From: Massospora cicadina
Lineage: Eukaryota > Entomophthoromycota > Entomophthoromycetes > Entomophthorales > Entomophthoraceae
Assembly: GCA_022478985.1 (NCBI GenBank)
Contig: JAKSZP010013642.1
Coordinates: 1 to 64,000, forward strand
Direction of reading: 5' to 3'
Length of the DNA stretch: 64,000 nucleotides
Every line of letters starts with the position of its first letter. Position 1 is the first letter of the stretch. This document shows, in pieces, positions 54,675-64,000 of this stretch. The position numbers and the translations under genes were made by a program. The notes beneath the pieces were generated by a model, which worked only from the letters and a program-made list of their open reading frames with translations, did no database searches and had not been told where the DNA came from.

Positions 54675-56720
54675 GCCAATTTGTCAACACCTAACCCCCC
54701 CCCCCAAAAAAAATGCTTTACAAGGAGATGATGGTTGGATTTTATATAACTCTGACCCTATTCTACATTCTGTGTTCTAAAATAGAGTCACTCATCTTGC
54801 TAGTACTTATGTGTTTGCCATGATATGACCTAATTTCTAAAAAAAAAACCTGTCAATTTCCCCTTGCGCCTTCATCTCTTCTACTTTAATACATTATGGG
54901 ACATGGCAAGGGTAAGCAGATGATCTTTCCATCCTGTATTGAGTTAGACCACTCAAAATGCAAGTTCCCCTTCTTTGCAGCTTCTTCCAGATCAACGCCC
55001 ACCTCTGTCTGTGACCAACCTGCTGCCAACCCTACATCTTTTGTATGGGTTACAATTTTGCCTCCCTCATCCAAATCCTGCTGCTGCGTCGCTTTCTGCA
55101 CCAGGATATCAGGCTCCTCCTCATGCTTTCACTGAAACCATCCCAGAAACCCAGAAATTGGCTTGGACATGAATCAATCCTAATATTTTTCCCATTTTCC
55201 AGCTATTCCTCAGACTTATGTTATAATCCATTTCAGTTTAAACAGAACCCTTAGGACTTATTGCTGAGGTTAATGAAATGTGATATTTTTGAAATTTCTA
55301 ATCTCCACCTTGTTTGATTTTTACACATCAAATATAATCCACCATTCCCCCTTAATTTGAAACCCCCAGATGAATGCTGCTCCATTCTGAAGTGACCATT
55401 AGCTCACTGTTAAATTGGTAGCCTCCAATGACTGGTGCCCCCTCCTCAAAACTGTCATCAAGTCAGTGGTGTTGCTTGCAGAGGATATCCCTCCTCCCAT
55501 CATCCCATGAACCTTGCTCCCTTTAGCAATTATAACTTTTAAAATTTATAAAAAAGCCAATGATCCAATATAGAACGTTGCTCTAATAATGCAGAATCTG
55601 AAATCCAAAATCCCTGCACCAAAATTGCCGCATTCACCAAGCTCACCAACACCCACATCCAAAGAAGGTCTAGCTATTTTTATTGGCAAACTTATCCATG
55701 TAGACATGTTTTTTGGTGCTTTGCCCTTAAGAAATATTGAGCCGCTTAATGCCAATGCCTCTATGCCTTTGCTCTCTGCCTTAGCACATACTTTGCTCTA
55801 GGATGAGTGTTTCAAAAGTGGTCACTGCACATATTGTGAGGGTTTATCCTTAACTAATACAACTTTCTTGTATGATGACAGAATGCATGAATCTGAGCCA
55901 ATAAAGGTGCAGTTAAACCTTTATTTTTGTTCACTATATTATTTAGGCACTTTTGTCTTATAATATGTAAACCAATTACTGGTAAAATTTAGTACAACCA
56001 AGAACAAGATACTTTATTGAGGTAATAATTTCATAAATATATGGTATTCTGGCACCCTAGTGCCCTCCTATTAATATTGTTGGCATCAGTCACTGAAAAT
56101 AGATTTTTATTTATCAATCTACAGCTTTGGTATGTCATTGGTCAGTAATTCCTTTGAATCAATTTCCTAGGCTAGGTGATCATGCTCTCAAACTGGTAAA
56201 CTTAATGAAACTATCAGGGATCATCCCTCAATATCTTAAGGAAGTCTAACTATTGAATTAATCATAAATATTATTTTGGAGCTCCCTTCTTTGGAGCCTT
56301 AAATCATCAACCTAGCTCCAAATGATCAAATGCTTATATTGGAGCTTCCTCCACAAAATCCTATAAGTCATTGACACTAACAAATTATATCAGGAATCAT
56401 CCCTGACTAATTTAAGAGTATTAGAACATATTATAAAAAGAATAATCTGGTTAAATTCCCAACAATGAGTAAGTCACCATTAAATGTGAGCCCCCAATAC
56501 CCCTCCCCTTCTGCTATAGTCAGATAAGCAGTTTTACACTTCCATACCTGGTTGGTTGTGTTTTTTTTTGTTTTTTTTGTTTAGTTTTTTATTATATTTT
56601 AAATTCTCACTTTGGAAATTTCAGGTCATTTTTTAGGGTTTTATTTTCTTTTTGCTCTTTGTGCAGTTGGTGAAGTCTATCCCCTGTCCAGCTTACCTTG
56701 AATAAATTATCGTTTATATA
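54675..56720 (+). mobile_element. C3: third copy of the ORF1-only LINE family, split by a solo LTR
   Basis: From its first bases (GCCAATTTGTCAACACC) it follows C1 ORF1 DNA (GCTAATTTGCCCACCCACC). It then has the degraded knuckle region KQMIFPSCIELDHSKCKF, where C1 has CPSCFKLDHLKRKC. The C-terminal region follows (55375-55800, SMPLLSALAHTLL), and then the LTR 55808-56464. The CTCCCCTTC...GATAAGCAG block (C1: about 10040-10060 reversed) comes next, and the shared tail near 56680-56710. It is continuous where C1 has the 10980-12593 LTR, giving the empty site. Homopolymer runs (C11, A8) lie near 54700. Confidence 0.78.
55808..56464 (+). repeat. solo LTR with site duplication ATGAG
   Basis: It starts TGTTTCAAAAG and ends AAATTCCCAACA, with a perfect ATGAG on both sides (55803-55807, 56465-56469). 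It interrupts C3 at a point where C1 and C2 are continuous. It is the same family as 13634-14244. The ending resembles those of W and Z. Confidence 0.9.
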
Positions 56721-57187
56721 ACATTTGGGCTGTTAGTTTGTATAGTGTTTTGATATGGAAAATTTTACAACTATAAGGTTAAACTATAAAATTTAATAAA
56801 TCAATGAAGATGGATTGAATTAGAGATATAATATAATACAAAGGTTATCTCTAAAAATAAAGAAGGAGATTTTAGGAGAGGTGAAACTTCCTGAAAACTT
56901 CTCATGCTTTGTATACATAAGTAAAATTGTTTAGTCCATATTAAATTAACATTTTTATTGAGAATTGATGCATAACTCTCATATAGTTATGCTATCTCCT
57001 GAAAAGGTTTTACTGGAAATCAAACTGAGGAGTATTTATAAGGCTTTTTCCTTACTTTTATGACATTCTCTACTTATGACTACAACTATAATAGGTTGTC
57101 TTTTCAGTTAGAATGAAGTTGTTGAGCATAGAATTTTATAGTTGTATAAAATATCAATATCTATCACATAAGTTGATTTTAAGTTTT
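56721..57187. other. AT-rich sequence without recognised genes
   Basis: I see no motif, repeat boundary or open frame of note. Confidence 0.45.
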
Positions 57188-57204
57188 AACAAGTTTTTAG
57201 TGAA

Positions 57205-57422
57205 CCCTTTGCACATTGATCAGGGTGCCAGCCAAAGAAAGCTATTGGCGGTTAGTAGGTCTAATAACATGAAAACCTTACCCATGATGTAACCAGAAAA
57301 ATTTGAGTCCTGATCTGGAGGTGGAAAAACTTTCTTTGAAAGAGTTGACCCTGTTCAGGTTTCATGTCGTTTCTTTCTTTTGATAATGCCTGTCCCCTGG
57401 TCAGCTTGCCTCAGTTAAATAA
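57205..57422 (+). mobile_element. SINE1 copy, 5'-truncated, perfect 17-bp site duplication
   Basis: The 218-bp copy is bounded by AACAAGTTTTTAGTGAA at 57188-57204 and 57423-57439, with no mismatch. It matches the body and tail of 425-722 but lacks the tRNA-like head, starting at CCCTTTGCACATTGATC. The tail CCCCTGGTCAGCTTGCCTC and AGTTAAATAAAA is almost the end of LINE-B. The perfect duplication indicates a recent insertion. Confidence 0.93.
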
Positions 57423-57439
57423 AACAAGTTTTTAGTGAA

Positions 57440-57868
57440 ACTACCAGCGTTAGGATACTGTGAAAAATCATCTGTCAAAATAATTAATGCATAATAATCC
57501 TGGTATCTATTTAATAAAAAAATTTACTGACTGACTGATGTACTGACATCTGAAACCTTTGAGTCTTATAGGTTCAATCTATTTGGGTGAGTGGGTGAGA
57601 ATTGCCAAATATTATCTAATAATTCACCAAATTGCTCACCCAAAACTAAACAAAAATCAGTATTGGAGTTTTAAATAGATTAAGTAGTTAGGATAATCAG
57701 CTCACCAGCCATGAGGGCAACAGTGAAGCTTTTAGTCTGAATGGCTTGAGAGTAGTGCTGGCACAGCCTATAGGCCATCAATGTGAGCTTATCATCTGAT
57801 AAACTTTAAATACCATAGCTAATCATGGGTGTCAGGACGTTAGTCTTATATAATTTTAAAAACCTGCC
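57440..57868. other. AT-rich sequence without recognised genes
   Basis: It contains a short GACTGACTGATGTACTGAC repeat near 57528. Nothing else is recognised. Confidence 0.45.
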
Positions 57869-58039
57869 TAATTTGGTTCACCTATTTTTTTATTTAACTG
57901 AGGTAAGCCAACCAGGGGACGGACATTACCGAATATATGTGAAACTAAGAGAATAACTAACAAATATAAAATTAGGCACCCCAAGGTACTCAAGTTATCC
58001 CTGTTGCCAGCGGGACTGCCAGGTATGGGGGTTGGTGCA

Positions 58040-58960
58040 CTACTCTGAGGGGGTTTCCCCTACTATGGAGCAGGTGTGAAGGAAAGGGTCCTTGTGGAGG
58101 AACCAGAGTGGGAACCATGATTCTATAAGCGCTTTTTGTCTTGGTCTCATATATCCATAGAGCCAGGCTTGGAAGTGCTCTAGTAAGTGGACATGGAATT
58201 TTTTAATAATCCCATGAATGGTTGGGACCGTGCCCTTGAACGCATCTAATGCAATTGTGTGTATTGTCCACATTGTAATGGTTATTATTAGGGAGTGGAG
58301 GGTAGATGGGATTGGTGACTCGATCTGGAGCGCAAAGATACTTTTTGATATCAAGAATTCCTGTTCATTTTGAACCTTGAGCAGGCGTGAGACTTCCTGC
58401 CATATAGCTTTGGTTGGGGGGCATGTTTCTAGGCGGTGATGTAGGGATCCCTCCCCTCCACATACTGCACATGTTTTGTGGAGGGATTTGGAGCGGTCCG
58501 CCGTCCTATAGGTCCTTCTCAAACAGCGCCAGGCGTTTTCTCTTATCCTTGGCTGTAGGAGTGGGTGGTGTGTCATTTTTCACATTGCTTTATGTGTGGT
58601 TAAATCATAGTAAATGTCCAGCATATCTAGGTATTCTATCCTAGCTATGCTTGGGGGTTGTTGCAAGCATATCCCTCTGGGGGTGGTTTTCTGAGTTTCT
58701 TAATTTGATTGGGGGCTGGGTCGTCCCCTTCCCTGTATAGTACCCATGTTCTCTATGGTCCATCCAATATGGCGGATAGTTCTGAGGATATGTTTGAAAT
58801 GAGGGGGGTTCCATGCGGACCTGTTGCAGTAGGGTGCTTGGCAAGGTATGAAAGTAGTCTGGGTGGACTATGTGGATTGGGTAATTTGAGCGCCTGTGCA
58901 AGGTTAGTCCTTGCTGCTCTGGACCAATGTTGTTGTGGGAGGTCTGAAGCAAGGGTTTCC
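58040..58960 (-). pseudogene. LINE-B ORF2 C-terminal region with Cys/His motif
   Basis: The 178-residue frame 58576-58040 has WRCLRRTYRTADRS, CAVCGGEGSLHHRLETC (C-x2-C, then His and Cys) and IPSTLHSLIITITMWTIHTI, then FHVHLLEHFQAWLYG. The preceding frame 58952-58641 links it to the RT thumb region. The truncated LINE fragments at 1744 and 63445 align with this end. Confidence 0.83.
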
Positions 58961-59006
58961 TTTATTCAGGTACCTAGGATGTGATTGGCATGGCTCTCAA
59001 AATCTA

Positions 59007-60500
59007 TTAGTCCAATGCCTCCGCTTGAGCATGACCAAATAGTGTTTCCATCCATATAGGAGGGTGAGAGCCAGGCCACAGCCAGCCCTGGATAAGCGCG
59101 CAAATTGAGGTTATAAAGGTAGGTGAGAAGGCTATTGCATGGGCCTGGTACCACAGTATTGGGAGGATGAGCGAGTTAGCAACTGTAACTCGTCCTGTTA
59201 GTCCTGGGGTTCTCCCCTTGAGGGAGGCTACGCGTTTAGATACCCGTTGTAACAGGTTGCTTTCCATTGTCTCAATAGCATATCCCCCTGATTCTAGCTA
59301 GATTCCAAGGTGTCGGACAGGAGTGGTGGTGGGAGGTGTTGCAAAGGGTAAAGTAATTGGGTTTTTTCTTCGAGTTTTGGTGTGAGGTTCTGATGTTGTG
59401 GCCCAATTGTTTGTGTATTTGCCTAAGAGGATGATTTCTGTCTTCCTTTTGTTGAGCGATGCATTGCTCAACTTGGAGTATTCCTCTAGAGTGTGTTCCA
59501 GCTGTCTGGCATCTTCATTGTTTGCTATACCTGCTACGCAGTCATCTGCAAAGGCCAGTATCTTGACTGTTGGTTGTCCTTGTGCGGTTATCCCCATGAG
59601 ACGTAAAGTTACTTGGAGGAATGGGTCAAAGTTGAAATTGTATAGCAGTGGGCTGAGGGGATCCCCTTGTTTGAGCCCTCTGTGTGGTTTGATATTGTTT
59701 GTTGGGAATCCAGGGCCGCATACAGCCATGGTTGCAGATTCTGTTAGGAGCATCGCTCATTTTATGAATCTTGGTGGGAGTTTGAAGGCATGTAGACATT
59801 CTTTTAGGTATGGCCAGCTAACACGGTCATACGCCTTTTCCTGATTCAAGAAGACCAGGGCACCAGTTGCTTTGGATTGACAAATGTTTGCAACAGGGTG
59901 TATGTTGTTCCAGATTGAACTCCCTGGTATAAACCCAAACTGGTTGGGTGATAGGACGTCAGATGCAATTGCGCCTAATCTAGCTGCTAGAATTTTTGTT
60001 AGAATTTTTGTGTCAGTGTTGGAGAGTGCAATTGGGCGCCAGTTGGCCAGGTCCAACTTGTCACCCTTTTTATACAAGGTTATAATGTAGGATTCATGGC
60101 CTCCTAGTAATAGGCGTGTTTCCAACAAACTCTGGTTCATTGATGCCAGTAGGAGGGGGGCGATTTGTTGAAAATATTCTTTGTAAAATTTGTAGGGTAC
60201 CCCATCAGGCCCTGGGCATTTCCTACGTGGTGCACCGCGAATTGTTTCCCAAGGCTCCTCCTGTGTAATAAGGGATAGTATATTGTAATTTGGTGGTGTA
60301 CTTTGTATCTTGGCAGTTTGAATAAATTCTTTAATTTTTTGTGGATCTGTTGGCATATCGCGATATAATTTGGTGTAATAGCGGTGTACTTCCGCCTTGA
60401 CCTCCTCAGGGTCAGTTGTCACGGTGCCGTTGGTCTTGCGGACCTGTGTACACATGGGCTGGTTTCCACAGGAGTGGAATTGTCGGAAAAAGTATGTCAA
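59007..60500 (-). pseudogene. LINE-B ORF2 reverse transcriptase
   Basis: The frame 60500-59757 has RKCPGPDGVPYKFYKEYF, IITLYKKGDKLDLANWRPIA, QFGFIPGSSIWNNI and motif A ALVFLNQEKAYDRVSW. The catalytic Asp of LD is Asn (59844-59846). The next frame (59753-59298) has RGLKQGDPLSPLLYN and motif C ILAFADDCVA, intact. The thumb region follows (59267-59007, LTGRVTVANSLILPILWYQA). The motif A change alone should inactivate the enzyme. Confidence 0.9.
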
Positions 60501-60911
60501 ACAGGTTTTTCCTTCCTTTATAAACTTACCTTTGTTTGATACTTTGATTCTGTGTTGGTGTTCAAAGATGAGTTTGTTAAGTCAGGCTGAAATTTCTGCC
60601 CATTTGCGTCCCCAATTAGGGCTATAGCCAGATCTTGGAGTATTTATTTCCAGGTGGTCTAGTTCTGCCAAGGTACACTTGATTGTGGCTGTGTCCACGG
60701 TGTACTTGCGTGATGCAATATGTCAGGTTTTGTTGATTAAATCTTTCTTGAAATTTTCCCATGTTCCAATGGGATCTGAAGTGAATGGGGCTGTGAATTC
60801 TGGGTTTGTATCCTTGTTTTCAACCCAGTCAGATATCTTGGGCAATTTTATATTTTCTGGGTGAAGCTTTCTCCAAGGCGACACCTGTGTGTGGGATTGG
60901 GTTGGCGCTAA

Positions 60912-61720
60912 CTACACCATAACTATTTGGTGAGCAGAAAAATTGATCTTTTTTGTTGTAAGTTTGGAGATTTTTGAGTGGTGGGATTGTGGGATGAGGA
61001 TGTGGTCAATATGACTCATCGATATTAGCAGTCCCTCTCGTATGTTGGGTCTTGTCATGTGGGGAAGTATTGGTGAATTGGGGGGAAGAGCATCCTGTAA
61101 GCCAAGAGATGCCTTCATTGTGCGATATTCAATGTGTCCAGGTGAGTACCCCCTGGGATTAGGCCATCAATCTGTATTGGGGTTATCCCAGCAGTTGAAA
61201 TCGCCTAACATGATGATATCTGGTGGGAGGGTGAGAGTAGAAATTTTTTCAAAATTTTTTTGTCTCAGTTGCAGTGCACGGTGCATAGATACATGCTAAC
61301 GAAATTATTTCATCTTGGCATGTGATTGTTGCTACCAGGACTTGACTGTGCAAGTGTGATGATGAATTTGTAATTTTAAATTCTTTGTTGTTTTGGACTA
61401 TCACCTCACAGTGAGACGTCCATACTGGTTGTGATGGTGCAACCCTGATTGACCAGGATTCTTCTTCCCCTTGTAGGCAGTGGGTTTCTTTGATGGCCAA
61501 GATGTCTACAAGAGGTTTTCACAGGAATGCCAGCTTTTTGGCTTGGGACATATGAGCCCTGGCTCCCACGATGTTTAACGTCTCTATTGACACTGAGGTG
61601 CCCGCGGCGCCTCAGGAGCAGTTGGGAGGACCCTCTGGTCCTATCCCACCATGGCTCATTTTGGCCATGCTCTGCGTCTGTACTCCAACTTTTTCACTGC
61701 CATTGTTGGTTCCCTTGATC
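60912..61720 (-). pseudogene. LINE-B ORF2 apurinic-type endonuclease
   Basis: Minus-strand reading gives SIETLNIVGARAHMSQAKKL, VDILAIKETHCLQG (catalytic Glu), EIISLACIYAP, DIIMLGDFNCWDN and SHIDHILIPQ. The final motif SDH reads SAH near 60925, so the catalytic Asp is lost. There are stops near 61518 and 61160. Confidence 0.82.
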
Positions 61721-61949
61721 TGACCCAATGATTCAAGGGAATTGCGGTTTTTTGCATTTGCGTCAACTTTTCCTGCACAGGTCTCATGTTGATTTGATGC
61801 AGGTTGTTGATTGGATTTTATATTTTTTAGTTCAACTTTGTTGCATTGTGCACCGCATTTTCACCCAAATTGCGGTTGCATTGTTTCTCAGTATGTGCAT
61901 GACTGATGACACTTTGTGGCTCAGTCTGGTTACTGTGAAAATTTTCGAC

Positions 61950-63031
61950 CTAGGCATATTGTTCTGATTGGTTGGTTTGGTGAATATCCAAAATATCTTC
62001 CTGAATTTGTCCGTGGTTAATGGTGGATTCCGCATGTGCCGCCGCTTCAGCTGCTGCTCTCTTGCAGGCTTTTTGTGCTGCTTTGTGCTGTTTACTTGTA
62101 ACTGGGTCCATGATGGAGTATAGTCCATCTTCACCCCAGCGGAATAGGTGGTGGCCATCAGTCATTTTTGTGAAGTTTTCATTATCTTCGTCCATAGCTT
62201 CTTCACAAAATCATTTTCCATTAAGCCCTCTTTTACAGGGCATGCATGTTCCTTGTGGCCCAGTGAGCCACAGTGGTTGCAAATGGGTGGTGCATGTTCT
62301 GGTGTAACTCGGAATGCAGCTGACTGGCCCCCATCTGCAAAGTGAAATTCTGCTGTGCGGGGAATTCTGAATAAATCCTCTTCCACTTCTGGGAAGGGGT
62401 TGATTACAGCAATAGCTTTGCCCGTGCACAGGCCTGGCATTAAGCAAAATTGCTGTAATTCGAGTTGTTGGATTTCTCTGTAGGCCACAAGACCTTTGCA
62501 GAGCTCCTCCTCAATTACCTTATGAGGAAGGTTGGTGGGGAGTGAGTCAAAGGAGATGAACAAAGTTTTCGCTTTGTTCCATCTGGTGCATGCGGTGCGC
62601 ACAATTTTTTTGCCCTCAGGGAGGGCAATTTCCACGCAGATTTTTGCTGCGGCATCAGCTTCATCGGCTGTTTTGAAACCAATATTGATCCAGCCACAGC
62701 CCATGTTGTTGGTGGCTACGTACACCACATGAGGGAAAAGTGAGGGCTGTGCCTCACATTTTTCTCCCACAGGATCAGTGACTCATCCCCAAGGAAAAGT
62801 CTGATCCTGTGTTCCACCTTTGACAAAGGTTGGTTGAATTGAATGTACATGTATTGCGCGTGTTTTACAGTAAATACCATAAACCCAGACAGTGTCTGAG
62901 TTTGCGATTTTTTATGGCTTGGGTTCCTGGTCGCCTCCAGGGCGTTTCTTGCCCTTAGTTGCACCATTAAGCGCACCGCTTGCCGCGATGCTCGCCCATG
63001 TTGTATTATTTTTGTTATTAAAGTCGCCCAT
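61950..63031 (-). pseudogene. LINE-B ORF1 protein
   Basis: The likely start is the ATG at 63031 (MGDFNNKNNTTWASIAASGA), followed by a basic KGKKRPGG stretch and a stop. An overlapping frame carries KVEHRIRLFLGDESLILWEK. After a shift near 62770 the 202-residue frame to 62162 holds the RRM-like part (TLFISFDSLPTNLPHKVIEE) and the knuckle CNHCGSLGHKEHAC. The Ala/Lys-rich tail (KRAAAEAAAHAE) ends at 61950. C1 ORF1 has the same order. Confidence 0.83.
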
Positions 63032-63275
63032 CTTTCCTGTGTGTGATTATCCAAATTTGCTGTTTATATCAAATCATAGTAACTAAAGTGATTGTTACGA
63101 GAAATAAAAGCGAAATTAATTTGGTTCACCTAATTAATAAAATACTTTTGTCAAGTTAAGTAGAAGTTGATTTAGTAGTTTGGAAGATATGTCACATACT
63201 CAATGATTTTAAGTATAAAAAGATGTTTTGGGTAGAAGTATGTTGTTATTTGATTGATTCAATAGGTTTATTTTG

Positions 63276-63434
63276 TTTGGCTGAGTGGTTGATGGCTTTT
63301 GGGAATTGATAAAACACAGTTTAGTTTTGAGGGGTGATTAGTTATTGGTTGTTTTGATAAGTTCAGTTAGTTTAGCTGAGTGGTTGGTGGGTTTTGGTTG
63401 ATTTGATTGAGCAATTAGATTTGGCTGAGTGGTT
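63276..63434 (+). repeat. three dispersed copies of TTTGGCTGAGTGGTT
   Basis: The 15-mer occurs at 63276-63290, 63371-63385 (one change) and 63420-63434. GGCTGAGTGGTT resembles a tRNA box A, but I find no box B behind any copy. The rest of 63133-63440 is AT-rich and empty. Confidence 0.55.
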
Positions 63435-63439
63435 ATTCT

Positions 63440-64000
63440 TATTTATTCAGGGAAGGTCAACCAGGGGACAAGCACTTCTGATATAGTGGGTATAAACTAA
63501 TGAAATTTAAAAAAAATGAAAGACACCCCAGAGGGTTCAAGGCTCCTCTTGTTGTCTCCAGGATCACCAAGTTTAGGACGGTAGGGAAGGGGGTTATGCT
63601 GGCTTATTCTTGGATGCAGCATGTGTGAAGGAAAGGATCAACCTTTAGGAACCATATGGGGAACCATGTGTTGATTGTACTTCTGTTATGGGGGGTCATG
63701 TGTCCAAACAGCCATGCTTAGAAATGTTCCAATATATGGCAGTGGAAACGATTGATGGCTTCTTGGATTGTAGGCGCTGCTCCTGTAAGCGACTCCAGTA
63801 CTATTGTATGGATCGTCCATAGTTCTATTGCTACTATTAACGCCCTGAGGGATGGGTGGATAGGAGAGTCCATGTTTATAGCGAACATGTTCCTTGCTAG
63901 GCTGAATGTTGTCCACTTTCTTGGCGGAATAGGCGCATGGCCTCTTTCCATACAGCCACTGATGTTGGGCATTGTTCTAAAAGGTGGGCTAGGCTTCCAT
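63440..64000 (-). pseudogene. LINE ORF2 C-terminus and 3' UTR, continues beyond the window
   Basis: The frame 63972-63718 reads NMDSPIHPSLRALIVAIELW, TIHTIVLESLTGAAPTIQEA and FHCHILEHF, aligned with the ORF2 end of LINE-B and with 1744-2310. The tail at 63450-63480 (reversed: TGTCCCCTGGTTGACCTTCC) is the same variant as at 1744. The 5' part lies outside the window. Confidence 0.82.

Larger units (their letters stand above)
57885..63116 (-). mobile_element. LINE-B, full-length non-LTR retrotransposon, minus strand
   Basis: The 5232-bp element is flanked by a perfect 16-bp duplication TAATTTGGTTCACCTA (57869-57884, 63117-63132). On the minus strand: a short 5' UTR, ORF1 (63031 to about 61950), ORF2 endonuclease, RT and Cys/His end (61720 to 58040), and a 3' UTR ending in the tail CCCCTGGTTGGCTTACCTC followed by AGTTAAATAAAAAAAT. 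It has several stops and frameshifts. The tail is shared with both SINEs and the C family, making LINE-B's family their likely helper. Confidence 0.95.

Noticed and set aside
54700..54712. C-run followed by A-run as a polypurine tract or element end
   Set aside because: It lies inside C3 ORF1, which aligns with C1 on both sides, so it is a homopolymer expansion.
1..64000. CRISPR arrays, operons, bacterial promoters or ribosomal RNA
   Set aside because: No regularly spaced repeats, no bacterial gene layout and no rRNA or intact tRNA sequence were seen; the content is eukaryotic retrotransposons.

Overview
The window is eukaryotic repetitive DNA. It looks like an interspersed-repeat block of a large, transposon-rich genome, most likely fungal. 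The evidence is Ty3/gypsy elements with chromodomain integrases, LINEs with a CCHC ORF1 and an apurinic-type endonuclease, and tRNA-derived SINEs. The taxon cannot be fixed from this sequence. I see no host gene: every protein similarity I can support belongs to a retrotransposon, and nearly all are disrupted.

Layout. 1-2.3 kb: two tRNA-type SINEs on the minus strand and a LINE 3' fragment. 2.36-13.4 kb: an old long LTR (type X) split by a Y-type solo LTR (2498-3869), a complete Ty3 element T (4258-9650, minus) and an ORF1-only LINE derivative C1 (9.9-13.4 kb, minus). C1 itself carries a solo LTR (10980-12593) flanked by GGCAC. 13.6-22.1 kb: a solo LTR, a decayed minus-strand Ty3 element U hit by a SINE (17357-17641), a second copy of the C family (20097-20783), and the probable 5' end of a plus-strand Ty3 element V (primer site at 22111).

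22.16-40.06 kb: Ty3 element Z (minus) lies in V. Z was entered by Y (25135-31204, plus, site duplication ATTAG) and by W (31923-37609, minus, site duplication GCAAG), a gag-protease element without reverse transcriptase. 40.06-48.7 kb: V gag and protease remains, split by a GC-rich full-length LINE-A (42248-48313, minus). 48.7-54.67 kb: Ty3 element X (plus). 54.67-56.7 kb: a third C copy with a solo LTR (55808-56464, ATGAG). 57.2-57.4 kb: a SINE with a perfect 17-bp site duplication. 57.89-63.12 kb: full-length LINE-B (minus, perfect 16-bp site duplication). 63.4-64 kb: another LINE 3' fragment.

How the parts relate. LINE-B, the C family and both SINE families share a 3' tail around CCCCTGGTTGGCTTGCCTC, which points to a LINE machinery borrowed by SINEs and by ORF1-only derivatives. 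V, Z and W share a primer-binding site beginning TTGGTGCTC. T, X and Y are chromodomain elements whose pol reading frame runs through the polypurine tract into the 3' LTR. In X and Y the LTR carries coding-like blocks conserved between otherwise divergent copies. Many catalytic aspartates have become asparagine (G-to-A changes), in line with C-to-T mutation pressure on older copies, while LINE-A remains CpG-rich and looks young.
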